The notes below the pieces were generated by a model. The model made no database searches, had not been told where the DNA came from, and saw nothing but the letters and a program-made list of their open reading frames with translations. Of a DNA stretch of 64,000 nt, positions 1-11,389 are shown one piece after another. The stretch covers positions 6,809,728 through 6,873,727 of the forward strand of contig JAKGHH010000008.1 of the NCBI GenBank assembly GCA_022828595.1, given 5' to 3'. This stretch comes from Nelumbo lutea (lineage: Eukaryota > Streptophyta > Magnoliopsida > Proteales > Nelumbonaceae). A program made the position numbers and the translations under genes. Every line of letters begins with the position of its first letter. Position 1 is the first letter of the stretch.

Positions 1-261
1 CCTTATACATGATTTAAATGAATGATGGGCTCACAGTAACCTGTATTTTCAGTGGATTGTTTGCCCTGCATCCATGATCAGATTCTGACGTTAATACCCG
101 TATAAACGCCGCATTAACATATCTGTTCAAATTGACTTTTCGATACTCTGGGTCACACCTCCATCTTTACTTCTACAATGCCGACTGTAAATCCAAACAA
201 ACTTGCTACTGTGGTAGCCTCCTTTTTTATGTGGACGACGGATGACTGTTGCCATGAAGTT

Positions 262-451
262 ACTTGTTTTGATGAGTTCAAATCTCCGCCCCACAACGTC
301 CCACAGCACATCCCTGCCCTGTATTGGGAACATCTCCCGATGATTGTACCAGAACGGATGATGTCATCATTGTGAGATGTTCTCAATACATGGCGGGGAT
401 GTTCTGTGGGATGTTGTGGGGCGGAGTTATGAACTCTGTTTTGATAGGTCG
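262..451. repeat. Palindromic MITE-like element (family A), copy 1
   Basis: Two arms of roughly 75 bases are near-perfect reverse complements. The left arm runs from about 262 to 336 and the right from about 375 to 451, around a short loop. The arms share the blocks CTCCGCCCCACAAC / GTTGTGGGGCGGAG and a core near ATTGGGAACATCTC / GAGATGTTCTCAAT. There is no coding capacity. The same core and fold recur near 24790, 36384 and 37520, so this is a dispersed family rather than a chance hairpin. It abuts a LINE fragment on its right and probably inserted into it. Class assignment (non-autonomous DNA transposon) is inference. Confidence 0.75.
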
Positions 452-830
452 GTTGGTTTTTTCCTGTTGATGTTTAAAATCCCAGTGAAGGTTGGTAATA
501 GATTGGAGAAGCTAATGAGAGATTTCCTGTGGGAATCGGGAGAGGAGAAGAGGGATCATAGAATTAACTGGGAGATAGTTTGTAGGAGTAAGACCTATGG
601 TGGTTTGGGGCTTACACCTACTGATGTCTTGCCATTTTGCGAGGTCAATTTGGGAATGAGCTTTCTCCCTATTTGGATGTAGCCGGAATCACCCATCAGA
701 CGTGTAGGGCCTTTTTTCCCCTTCTTTTTTCAGGTGGTGGATAAAAAGGGGAAGAACAATGTGGAGAAGACTAAGGGCTGCAGTATGTTGGACTCTTTTT
801 GTTGATTTTGTATATAGGATTGGGTGGATA
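452..830 (+). pseudogene. LINE reverse-transcriptase C-terminal fragment
   Basis: The + frame from about 470 to 620 reads as the region just after the polymerase core of plant non-LTR retrotransposons, with the motifs FKIPVKVGNRLEKLMRDFLW and KRDHRINWEIVCRSKTYGGL. After about 630 the frame breaks down and stops appear. No reverse-transcriptase core, endonuclease or poly-A tail is visible, so this is a short dead relic. Bases 690-830 look like decayed continuation. It says nothing about host function. Confidence 0.8.
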
Positions 831-2453
831 AGTTAAAAAGTTCAATAGTATAATTTTTTTTTCTCTCTCTTCAAAGTGGTGGAATTTAAATCTAATTAAG
901 TTACTGATATCTGAGGCAAAGAAAATTAATGATAAATATTTTACCAATCAACCCAATTTATTTCAATGAAGTTGTAAAATCTATCTAAAACCATGGATCT
1001 CCTGTAGAGTATAGACCTCCCAAATTTCAGGTTTGCGATGTCACGTACCCATTTTGTTACTTTCCTACGTTAGTCAGACCTGCACCTGATACAAAGTCCC
1101 ACTAAGACTATAATACAGGAATTAATTATTATTGGTTGGAAAGCGTAAGACACGGACTCAGAGTTAGAGTAGAGGGGAACTGGGACGTAATCCAAATAAT
1201 ATTTTTTCGATATGTTTATTATCCGAATAGTGCACAAGACTTGATTCCTTATAATTGAATCTATTATTGAAAATTGCAACTGCATCTTCAATTCTTTATG
1301 TTGTTGTGTAGGAGAGGTGCTCCAACTCTGTTTAGCTTTGATTGATGAACCTTCGAGGTAGGAGGGACCAGACAACAAAAACAAGGAAAGATTAGAAGTG
1401 ATTTCAAAGCTTTAAAGCTGGTTTCTTAGCAGAGCCATGGTGTCTCTGCCCAGGGGTGTGCTTCTGTCTTCATCAATCTACAGTGGCCCTTTGTGGGATC
1501 TAGTGCAGACAAATGGGTGCTGTTAGAATCAAAATGTTGCTTTCTCACTTCCTTTTTAAGCCAAAAGAAAGTATTATTTCATACTTCAAACACTTGAGTT
1601 TGACAGTGGCAGAGAAAAAGAAAATCTTTAACCTGTCTGCAAGTAAGAATCATACAATTGGGATTCATGACCAAATGGAATGCTAAACTTGATGATGTAA
1701 GATTGATTCATCATTTTCTTCTTTTTCCCTTTACATGTGCCTAAAGTTACTACAATCCTTTTTCTTTTCTTTAATAAGATTTTGTTAGACTGTTACACAG
1801 AATGCTTTTAATTTGCTTTCTCTTATCAGAACCTTCACCAATACTACTTTGCCAAGGTCTTCCCCATTTTCTTTCTTCAAAAGCAACGAATATATAATAA
1901 CCATTCTCAAGTATTTGACGCATGCATCATATGGGCTGATCATCATCATCATCATCATCAAATGGACCCCACAAAATCGATCTAATTAGATGATCTTGAT
2001 CACCAAACAGTAAATTCACTGCAATAGTTAAAGATTACTACTGCAATTTGCAAAGCTTCACTCTCAAGGTTGACCGAATGTTCACCACCACTCGGGGCCA
2101 TCCCTTTCAATCACTATCTGTAAAGTGCAAGTGCATGAATTTGGTTAACTAATAACCACCCATTACTTTACAGTTTCCATACAGATCATGAGCGATGGAG
2201 CTCAGAGCTCATCTGGGTAGAATCTCCATGTCAGGCACATGCAGGTGGGGGACACCTCGGGTTAGTTTGCTTTTTATTCTTTAAAAGACACTAATCCGAC
2301 AAGACTACACCTCATCCGGCCTTTTAGTGAATCTTGGGGTAATCTATAGACTATAATAATACCTAACCACTAAAGAAAATGTAAATTATTGATCTGAGAT
2401 GTTTTCTCAGATCGCTGGGAGCCACCTCTTGACCTGCTCTCAATACCTTTTGT
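831..2453. other. Gene-poor stretch upstream of the PP2C gene
   Basis: No convincing reading frame or transposon structure was found. There is a short (ATC)n microsatellite at about 1938-1962. The last few hundred bases presumably hold the PP2C promoter and leader, but no clear TATA box could be assigned. Confidence 0.5.
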
Positions 2454-2489
2454 CAATTCAAGCAATTCAAGCAATTCAAGCAATTCAAG
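2454..2489. repeat. Four exact copies of a 9-base tandem repeat
   Basis: The unit CAATTCAAG is repeated four times without change, ending 99 bases before the PP2C start codon. It probably lies in the 5' leader or core promoter. Its length could vary between individuals; any regulatory effect is speculation. Confidence 0.9.
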
Positions 2490-2588
2490 CATCCCGGGGT
2501 CCTTGAATTCCTGGTGCATAAGACTGCTTCATCGGTCATCACCAGATTTTAAAACTGAGTAGAATACAAGAGAACTGTATCAATTGAG

Positions 2589-4281
2589 ATGGGAATCTGT
2601 GTATCCACTGCTTCTGCAGAGACCCACGAAGTTGATGGTGGCAATGAAAATCTGGTGCGCATCCAAGATGCTCTACAAAATAACAGAATTCTTAGGCTTG
2701 ATTCTCTTCATTCTCAGCAAGGGAATAAAGGACCGAACCAAGATGCTGCCATTCTCTACCAGGTACATTCATGGGCTGGGTTCTCTCAGAACAGGCGGTT
2801 TTGTTGATCATGAACCCAAGTTTCTTACTTTCTTTTCCAAGTTCCTTAATTGTTTTGTTAGTTGTATTTCGTTTTCTAACTGGTAGTTGTTTTCTTTTAG
2901 AAACGGTTCTAGTTCTTGAAAATATTGCTTAGTTTCTACCAAAAATCTTTTTGTTCATGATATGATCAGTTGGGGAATGTGGATAATTTGCTTCTTCTGC
3001 TCCTTAATTTCTGATCATTTCTTGGCTTATTCTAATAAAACTTTGGGTCCTGACCCTTATAACGCCTCGATTCATTTCAAAATGCAGGGATACGGAACAG
3101 AAGATGGAACTTTTTGTGGGGTGTTTGATGGGCATGGAAAGAATGGCCACGTAATAAGCAAACTAGTCAGAAATCGGCTGCCATCGCTCGTACTAGATCG
3201 GAAGAATGCTCTCTCAGCTCTGAATGCGACTGTTAACCAAGGCTACGGAGATCAAGAGGACGAATTAAGCGATGATTTGGTGCCAAACAAGACATTTCAT
3301 GAATGGAAAGAAGCCTGTCTTAGTGTTTTCAAGGTGATTGACAAGGAACTTAAGCTTCATGAGAACTTGGATTGCTCTTGCAGTGGCACCACTGCAGTAG
3401 TCATCATAAAACAGGTTTGCTTTATTTGCTTTGTTTACATTTCCTTTTCAAATCAACATACAGTTGTTCACTTAGTCTTGGGGGCATTTGATTTGTGATT
3501 TTTCAACTTAACAAAAAACAAACTAAACAGGCTGAAGATCTAGTTATTGTGAATCTTGGTGACTCAAGGGCGATTTTGGGAACCATGACTGAAGATGGAT
3601 TGGTGGCCGTTCAGCTGACAACTGACTTAAAACCCAGCTTACCCAGTAAGACCTCAGACCTCTCTGCACGCACAATAATGCTTACTCGATTAGTTGAGTA
3701 ATGGGTATTGGGTATTAATAAATGGCTGCTGCATGTGATCATGTAGAAGAAGCAGAACGAATAAAGAAGAACAGTGGCCGAATATTCTCACTGAAAAACG
3801 AGCCACACATTCAGCGTGTGTGGCTGCCCAACGATAACTTTCCTGGCCTCGCCATGACACGAGCTTTCGGAGATTTCAAGCTAAAGAATCATGGCATAAT
3901 TGCCATCCCGGAGATTACCCATCATCGTTTGTCTGTGAATGATCAATTTCTTGTTCTTGCCACCGATGGGGTAAGGCAGCTCTTGACATCAACAATGAGT
4001 TGGAAAGATTTGAGACCCTTTTTTGTTCATGGCGTTTGACTGATAGCATGTGTCGGTTGATGTAGGTATGGGATGTGCTTAGCATCAAGGAAGTGACATC
4101 TATTGTGTGGCTTGCAAAGAGTGAAAAGGAAGCTGCAAGAGCAGTGGTAGATGCAGCTGTTACTGCATGGAGAGGCAAATTCCCTACTTCAAAAATGGAC
4201 GACTGCACTGTTGTCTGCCTCTTTTTACAGGAGAAAAGTCAGAAAATGCAATTCCAACAAATCTTACCTAAAGAGAGGTGA
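2589..4281 (+). CDS. Protein phosphatase 2C (PPM family, clade E-like), 5 exons, 351 aa
   Basis: Exons 2589-2762, 3088-3414, 3531-3645, 3747-3970 and 4066-4281 join in frame with GT-AG borders and give 351 residues, typical for the family. It encodes a Mg/Mn-dependent Ser/Thr phosphatase. Metal and phosphate motifs seen are QDAA (51-54), DGHG (72-75), GDSRA (177-181), GLAMTRAFGDF (239-249), DGVWD (279-283) and the C-terminal DD at 325-326. All expected acidic residues are present, so it should be active. The N-terminus MGICVS has Gly2 and Cys4, a classic myristoylation plus palmitoylation signal, suggesting membrane attachment. Overall it resembles the Arabidopsis At5g26010/At4g32950 type (from memory, not aligned). 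The start was chosen because it gives this acylation motif. Exon 4 begins at 3747, making a split Lys codon where homologues usually have Ser or Arg. The substrate is unknown. Confidence 0.95.
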
Positions 4282-4636
4282 CCTTTGCATTTTTTTTGCA
4301 CAAGCCCAAGGTTGAGACTTGAGGGATCTATGCTGTTGCTGCCATTTGGTCAGATAGCCATGCCATGACATCATTATTATTATTTCTTAGAAATGTCATG
4401 GGCCTCCTTCCCCTGAATGGATTGATCATGATGAGCTACTGACAGTCACATTGCTAAGCATATATATATTACAGAAATACACTAGCTAGAAATTGATTGC
4501 CTAGACTCGAAATTCACTACACAACACCAAGAGAAGCTTCATTAGCTACTACAAATCTCACACCTTAACACACTCAAAGCTTGCTCTTTTTTAATTTAGT
4601 GTCCCTGCCGCATCCTGTATTTGCTTAAATGCCTAT
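4282..4636. other. PP2C 3' region before the solo LTR
   Basis: Contains the 3' untranslated region of the phosphatase gene and AT-rich sequence; no other feature is seen. Confidence 0.5.
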
Positions 4637-5531
4637 TGATGGAGCGCGATCCGGCTGGTCTTAGCTGTCCGTTGCCTTGCTTCTGAATTCGGGGTAATAG
4701 GAAACCTGAAACGGAAGAGATAGGAAAGCTCCGGGGGGAACCCGGTGTAGAGACTCCGAAGCTCAAGTTAGAATCCTTCAAAAGCAAGGTAATACCAGGT
4801 AGCGCAAAGTTTGCATACCTCCGTTGTCGGGGGGCAGGGGGCTCTTATAGTCACTTCGCGTACTCGTCCCGAGGCCCTTGTCAGATCGGGTATGATTACC
4901 CTTGCGCTTGTCAACTCGGCCGTCATCCCTTCTGGTGAGACAGAACCGTCACTGCCTAACCGTCTAACTGGAGATGGCGGCGTCAGTGGCGGTGGTAGGT
5001 GGCCGTTTAGAGTGCTGCTGTCAAAACGTCAGATCCCAAGTCAGTCAGGCGTGGCGCCCTCGGGCACGGACTTCCCTGGTGTCAGGCATGGTACGACTTG
5101 TTTGGTTTTGGTGCCTAGAAGATGATGCGAAGTGCTGAGCGAGGTGGTCTTGAGCTCGGAGGTATCCCGAACTGTAACAAGGTGGGTCAGTTCGGCGAAA
5201 TGTGTCCCGAGCTGTTACAAGGCAGTTCGGCGAAGTCTACCCTGAGCTGTTACAAGGTGGTCAGTTCGGCGAAGTCTATCCTGAGCTGTTATAAGGTGGG
5301 TTAGTTCGGCGAAGTCTATCCCGAGCTGTTACAAGGTAGTCAGTTCGGCGAAGTCCATCCCGAGCTGTTACAAGGTGCAGTTCGGCGAAGTCTATCCCAA
5401 GCTGTTACAAGGTGGGTTAGTTCGGCGAAGTGTGTCCCCTTGTTCCCGCCTAGGCTTAACCCCTTTTGTCGAACTGTCGTTTCTGCCACGTGTCTCATAA
5501 TAAAGAGGTCGGGCTAAATCTTCCTTCATCA
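4637..5531 (-). mobile_element. Solo LTR of a gypsy-like non-autonomous family, TSD CCTAT
   Basis: The segment runs TG...CA and is flanked by a perfect 5-base duplication CCTAT at 4632-4636 and 5532-5536. Its left end (TGATGGAGCGCGATCC) and right end (AAATCTTCCTTCATCA) match the LTR ends of the element at 21482 (TGATGATGCACGATCC and AAATCTACCTCCATCA). No internal region or second LTR remains, so it arose by recombination between two LTRs. By analogy with the element at 21482, transcription would run on the minus strand. It lies about 350 bases downstream of the PP2C stop and is far more GC-rich than its surroundings. Confidence 0.92.
5169..5439. repeat. Minisatellite inside the solo LTR, about 7 units of 38-42 bp
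   Basis: The unit contains GAGCTGTTACAAGG followed by CAGTTCGGCGAAGTCTATCC. About seven copies lie head to tail, differing by single bases and by small gaps of 1-4 bases, so unit length varies. It sits in the middle of the LTR. The LTRs of the 54646 element have a comparable variable tract built on GCCGAGCTG. Confidence 0.92.
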
Positions 5532-5754
5532 CCTATAATTCAAATTTGGAAAGATCAAAATATGGCCGTCTACGCACCTTGTTGGAAATCGAATCCGTCT
5601 TCTTTGTTTAGTGAGAAATTAACATAGATTATGATTGAGGAGCAACCCAAGATGAGAAAGGACGATAGGGGGACTCTCTTAAGCGACTAAAGGGGACAGC
5701 CAGTTCCCAATTCCCACCTATTCGGTAGCATCTCACCAAAGGTTAAGTTTAAGA

Positions 5755-5936
5755 CCCCGTTTGGGAGGGCTTTCGTGTTGATTGAGCCACGCTGAAAAAC
5801 AACTTCTCCAGGAAACCCTCGGCTCATGTAATCGTATTTCAGGCTTTTTCAAGTTTTTTATAAACACTGCTTCATGGCTTCCGTGGAAGGCCCATCTTGC
5901 ACCAGAAGACGCTCCGTTTAAACCCTCCCAAATGGG
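5755..5936. repeat. Short MITE with CCCGTTTGGGAGGG termini
   Basis: CCCCGTTTGGGAGGGCTT at the left is mirrored by AACCCTCCCAAATGGG at the right. The roughly 180 bases between have no coding sense. The termini resemble those of hAT- or Harbinger-type MITEs, but I see no clear target duplication. The remaining sequence from 5532 to 6460 is non-coding and includes the eL31 3' region. Confidence 0.65.
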
Positions 5937-6460
5937 CAATAATTGTCTAAACCACAGAATAGATGCTTTATGTGGCAGCACCAGAATGTGAACATGTTAC
6001 CCTTCGCATACACGGAGGACCTGCAAAGCCTTGAAGCGTGAGAGCATGTTTCCCACACTCGATGGCAAACCAAAGAAAAGGCTTATATTCAGTGTGATGC
6101 AGTCCTCCAACCTATATCAACCTAAAAAAATGTAGGCATGAGAAGATGGGTGGATCTTCTCTTTATTATATAACTGGTATCTTCACATTCTAGTTGAAGT
6201 TAAATAAATATTAACTAAGCATAATTAGAATTTTCAAATTAATGAAAAGAAAGGCGAGAACATGAAGAATATTTGACCCACGAGCCATAAAACCATTGAA
6301 GAATAGTACTACCACAACCACTGTAAGATTCTAGTTTTGATGTGAATAACAGAGCAATGTCTACAAGAACTAGAAGCAATCAAAATTTCTCGACTTTTTC
6401 TTGTGATTTCTCCCCTATCCAAATAAGATGGTAAAAGGCCCAGGTACAAATGTGGATGGA

Positions 6461-6886
6461 TCATTCATCACCCTCCTCGATGACCTTTGTTTCTAGTCCC
6501 TTGAGCCCTTCTGGTGGAACTTCAGCAACAGTCACAAGCGAGTAGAGCTCTTCCTTTGCATCTTCATCATCATTCCTCTTCCTGGCAATGCGAACCCTGA
6601 CCCTCCTTGGGACACTTCGAATGCCCCTACTCCAGATATGTTTGTTCAGCTTCACATCCACTCTCACATCCTTTGTTCCCATAGCTTTCTGTGCAAACTT
6701 TCTAATCTCTTTTATGGCCTTGGGGGCCATCTTCTTGAAAGTGCTGTAAATCACAAGGTCAGAACATATTACTAATTAGATCTTATATTATTGTCATAAA
6801 TTAGATCAAAGGTATAATTTGCAAATATCAATTTCCCTTTTGGATACATACTTGAAAAAATGTTTAGTACCTATATTACAAAACTT

Positions 6887-6920
<34 letters not shown>

Positions 6921-7093
6921 CACCCATGATGACATTGGGAATTCAATGTAACTACAACTATTTCTCTCTTCTATGTAATCATTGATGCAATTACAAACTA
7001 TAAGGCACATGATATGATAAGATATAAGTATAACAGCCAATCAAGAATTGCTGCTTAGAAACCCAAGATAACTCAACTTCCATTTGAAGATAG

Positions 7094-7129
<36 letters not shown>

Positions 7130-8504
7130 AGGGAACTAGCAAGCAGCCTCAAAGCACCAAAAGTGATACAATGTATCAGCCCCCCACCCAAAAAAATAAC
7201 CCTACACATACCCCCGTGAGTTAATTTCTACAAGACAAAGCCTCCAACATCTAGCTAGGAACATGATTACTTCTTATTATAGTACATAACATCTATTACA
7301 TATACCTGCACTATCTAGTACAAGGCTCAGTAGACATAGGCATTGTCACAGACATGGCCAAAAAGGGTTTCAAAAACGGAAATCCCCCAATGTCTAGAAA
7401 CAGGGTCATGACTATAAATACATAGAATGAGCATATAAACTACCCAATTTAAAAGAATAACATACACATCCTACCTAGCCCCAACACAACAATAATAAAT
7501 GTTCTATACAAAATTTGCTTGCCAATGAATGGCAAGATCTACAGTGTAGCCTCACCCAAGATGGTTTACTAAACCTAATCTTCTGTCCTGTACCTTCCAT
7601 TTAATCTTCATTTGGACCACTGGACATATTTTCTTGGTCATGAGACCCATCATCATTTAAGCCACAAAGTACTGGAAATGCTGAGTCAGCTAAGGTCCCT
7701 ATCTGAGCATACCAGCTCTTCTGTTCAAAAGGGATATTATACCACAAGTTGCTGCACCAAACTCCTTCAGAAGTATCAAGCCAACTTAGGAAAACCAGCT
7801 AGAACCCATTCAAAAAATCTAACCAATAAGTTTGTGGGCTAAGATATGAAATTATTAATTATAACTGATACTGTTGGTTTATTCCTAGGTTGCTGAACGG
7901 AGAAAGCATAGTTTTCAGTTAATTTGTTTTGGTTTCACGTACCTAACCAAAAAATGGAACCCCCTACCAAAAATTAAAAGGAAACAAAGAAAACAATCTC
8001 AGAGTCTGACACATATTTAAACTGACGCATTCTTAGAAATCTTATTGCGAAAAGGAAGTTCCACCCCCTTCTTCCTCCTTAGTTTACAGTAGATGTCAGA
8101 AAAACAACTATTTACTCGGTAGGAATAAGCTTACATGCTTCGATCGATTCAACAAGGGATTCCATAATCCTATGTTAATCTTCAGAGTACACTTCATCGC
8201 AAATAACCAACTAGTACGCCTAACCTAATTCAGAACAAACATGTATAATTGCTGCATCTAATAACCAACAAGACTGAAGCATGATTTAACATTTCCAGTA
8301 ACTCAGTTATACAAGCAGAAGGTTGTATTGAGTTCGGGAACAGGCAAAAGGCACATAAGTTAGTTGCAACCATGAAAAAAGAAAGATATCCTATGGATTG
8401 GATAAAGCAAGAAATGTTTACCAGCCATGTAAGCGCTTGTGAAGGTTGATTGTGTACTCCCTAGTAACGACTTCTTCCTTTCTGCCCCTTGTTTTCTCCA
8501 CCAT
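6461..8504 (-). CDS. RPL31: 60S ribosomal protein eL31, 2 coding exons, 121 aa
   Basis: Coding exons 8504-8422 and 6743-6461 (minus strand) join through a split TG|C codon to give [20 protein letters not shown]... through a C-terminus ending VIEEGDE. Hallmarks of eL31 are visible: the basic N-terminus, [48 protein letters not shown] and [11 protein letters not shown]. The length equals the family norm (about 120). The protein is a structural component of the large cytosolic ribosomal subunit near the exit tunnel. The 1.68-kb intron holds an (AT)n tract and GATA/GA microsatellites but no gene. A further non-coding 5' exon probably ends at 8990 (donor CAAG|GTATT). The copy looks intact; as eL31 is usually multi-copy in plants, other loci likely exist. 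Confidence 0.96.
6890..6919. repeat. (AT)n microsatellite
   Basis: A pure AT dinucleotide run of about 15 repeats in the eL31 intron. Confidence 0.95.
7089..7128. repeat. Compound (GATA)n(GA)n microsatellite
   Basis: Six or so GATA units pass directly into a GA run, within the eL31 intron. Confidence 0.95.
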
Positions 8505-9023
8505 TTTCACAATCCCTCGGAATTCCAACTATGTCTGCATTCAACCAGCTATTTAGCGCTAATTCTCCGTAACAACATTGATAAAAGAAAACTATAAAAT
8601 CAATCGCAGAACACAATCCTACAGCTGTTGCCTCAATTTTCAAATCATAACACACCCATCAGGGAAGCAAAAGAACAAGAAAACACAAACATATATGATG
8701 GAAATTGTAGGAAAATGAAAACTAAGTTAGCGATTGAACGTTGTCAAGAGAAAACTAAGTTATAGATAATAAAAACCAAAGCTAAAGATATAAAATTATA
8801 AATGTTTTAGTTGCAGAACCAAATAGCCCGAGAGAAAAATGAAAAGGCATGAAACACATTAGAAACTCAAGAATTTGCACACAAGTACCAAAACGAAGAG
8901 CCGTGGTCTAGTCGATTCGTGCATTAAATAAAATCTGAATTGCAGAAAAACAAAGCCTCAAATTCAACTTTAGAATAGGAGAATAATACCTTGAGGCGCG
9001 ATAGGAGTAAGAGGAGAAAGGAA

Positions 9024-9033
9024 GCTAGGGTTT
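9024..9033 (-). promoter_or_regulatory. Telo-box type motif in the eL31 leader/promoter
   Basis: On the minus strand the sequence reads AAACCCTAGC. AAACCCTA motifs are common just upstream of, or inside, the leaders of plant ribosomal-protein genes and help coordinate their growth-linked expression. It lies in the likely first non-coding exon (8990 to about 9050), a sensible position. Function here is inferred from position and motif only. Confidence 0.6.
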
Positions 9034-9216
9034 CGACTAAAATGGACGACTCAAAAGAATAAGGTAAACCCTGACTGCACACCCTAAGAACACACTATAA
9101 AAGGAAGTGTTTTGAAAGGTCCAGCGCCGGAAGTCCGAACCGGGCTGGCTCACAAAAGTTCAGATATGGGCGTAAATTTTGTGCCCGGCCCAGGCTTTAG
9201 GACCGGAAAAATTCAG

Positions 9217-9370
9217 ATTCGTCCTTACAAAACCGTCCTCACAGTCACTTGCAGTTATGTATTGAGAATATGTGTCATGAATAAAAAATATATAAATACA
9301 AAGATGTCCTCAATGCATGGCTGCAAAGGGCTCTAAGGGCAGTACGAACACGGTTTTGTGAGGATAAAAC
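9217..9370. repeat. Possible small inverted-repeat element
   Basis: TCCTTACAAAACCGTC near 9217 is matched in reverse by the segment ending CACGGTTTTGTGAGGA near 9366. Arms are about 16 bases around 120 bases of unique sequence. No target duplication was identified, so this is a weak MITE call. Confidence 0.4.
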
Positions 9371-9487
9371 CAAATTCCAACTGAAAATGTGAATTGTTAC
9401 AAATACGAAGTACTGTCAAACCAATTTAAAACCACAATTGAATGATAAACCAAAGCCCATTTTCACATATTTTATGTATTAGATTTA

Positions 9488-9780
9488 GGTTGTGTTTGGT
9501 ATTATTATTGTATCTACTATAAACATTGGGGTTTTTTTATACAAATTTTTGAGAATTTGTCTCATCACATCATATAACCATTTTCACTAAAAAATGTATG
9601 CATTGGATTGAAGTTGGCACTTATAATTGAAATATCAAATTTGAGGATTTCATGAAGAATTGACAATAGTACTTTCATTTAATACCAAGAATGGAATTTT
9701 CTTATGCAAACAATGGCCCATTTTATCAAAAATTTATATGTAAATCCCAAATAGAAACAAAAATAATACCAAACACAACC
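9488..9780. mobile_element. Tourist-like (PIF/Harbinger) MITE with TTA duplication
   Basis: Terminal inverted repeats GGTTGTGTTTGGTATTATT and AATAATACCAAACACAACC are perfect over 19 bases and flanked by TTA on both sides (9485-9487, 9781-9783). The 293-bp length, lack of coding and TTA duplication fit the PIF/Harbinger-driven Tourist class. Perfect termini suggest fairly recent movement. Confidence 0.9.
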
Positions 9781-10187
9781 TTAGATAATCAAGACCTATC
9801 GGTGGATGCTGGATTAAACTGGATGAGCCACACGGGCACACCAATTAGCAAACTTGTCAAATGTAGTAAACGGGTTGTCCCAAGTTGACCTTGATACCTA
9901 ATGCACTGGAACTTGGAAGTGCTACAGCCACTTGGTCAACTGTGGACGTGGAACATATTGAAATTTTTTTTTTCTGTGTGGAACTTATTGAATTTGAAGC
10001 AGAGGATGCAGGCTTGATATTATTAGATGCTTCTAGCCATATAATTTAACCCTTTTTTTTTTGCTTCAAAAAAGTTTTATCAAAGTAAAAATGCCAGGTT
10101 ATTATGTTCATACTGATTTTCATTCAATCCATCATGTGTAAACCCATTTAATAGTGCGTGATGATCTTTGGAGCAAATGTCAAACTA

Positions 10188-10387
10188 CCAAAAATAGCGA
10201 TATATTAACCGATACGTATCGTATCGGGAGTTTCTTGATACACCTCTACTTAAAGTGTATTGGGGTTTTGATCGATTTAGGAGTAGACAGATCTTAAACC
10301 GGTCTCTCTAAACCATATTTAAAAAACTAATAAAAAAAAATACCGATACGCCTCTACCAACTTATCAGGCGTATCAATATTTTGAAC
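10188..10387. repeat. MITE family B (CGATACGTATCG type), copy 1
   Basis: The element contains CCGATACGTATCGTATCGGG near its left and GGCGTATCAATATTTTGAACC at its right end, with internal TTGATACACC and AAAGTGTATTGG segments. The same layout is seen around the LTR insertion at 21452-24783 and, more decayed, near 41274 and 41765. Ends typically read GGTTCAAAATATTGATA. It is non-coding. Confidence 0.7.
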
Positions 10388-11389
10388 CTTGCTACCAAGG
10401 GCCCCCAGATTCATCTTTGAATTTATTAATCTATTATATCTATCCAATGAAACAACCCTTTCTAGGATTTTAGTGAGGAATGACTGGAAATTACATGATC
10501 AGATAGATTTAAGCCGTTATTAACTCAAAAAGTTAAACCATTCGACCCGTCACCTGGAGGTTAAGACACCCTGGCTAACTCCAAACCCATCAATGAGTAG
10601 TGTTGATTTACTCAAAACACTTGACCCCATATTTAAACTGTTAAACCATTCAAACTCCTTTCCCGATCGACAGCTAAAATCTCGTAAGACCAATATTTAA
10701 TTTTGGGAAAAAGAAAATAAAAACAAAACCCAGAACCACCATGAATAGTGAGAGAAAGAGGGAGGAGAGAATAAGGGATGAAACCCATCACCAGTAGCCC
10801 AGTACAATCATGCCAAGGTGGATCTTCCATAGAAAATCACCACCATTGATCATCATGACAATGGCGATTGACAAACTTACGACATGATAGGGGGTGACTG
10901 GCTTCCTCTCATAAAGGTTACCCTCTTTTCCTTCTTCCTCCATCAGCCTTCTCTCTCAATATCAATTGGTAAGAGGACATGGAAGATCGGAAGGGGGGGT
11001 GGAGAGTCTTAAGGCCAACGACAAACCATCTCCCACACGAGCTTATATAATTAAGAATCAAGATCAACCACCTTTTACATTTGATCCTTCAATTTCTCTA
11101 TAACTACAAAGTACAAACAACAAAAACGTCCAGGAAATGAACAAAGAAGCAAAAAGCCACAATTTCCGGACTGGGTCAGCTTTGAAAAGAAACCAACAAG
11201 TCCATCAACGGGAGTAGTGCGTAGTGTGTATCAAGAGCCTGGCATCCCCATTGTGCAGACAGAGTAAACGTAAACGGGTTTCCCCTTGTATTGAATGAAA
11301 TGTTCTCAATGGCTCCACTGTGCCATTCCGGAAACAACCATTGAAACGCTATAAAGCGGAAGGAACAAAACAAACCTGAACCTCAACTT
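10388..11389. other. Non-coding stretch between MITE and membrane-protein gene
   Basis: No supported gene; short frames here are interrupted and unlike known proteins. The part nearest 11390 is the 3' region of the minus-strand gene. Confidence 0.5.

Noticed and set aside
5169..5439. Regular repeats with spacer-like variation that might suggest a CRISPR array
   Set aside because: Units are head-to-tail without unique spacers, lie inside an LTR, and the genome is plant nuclear DNA.
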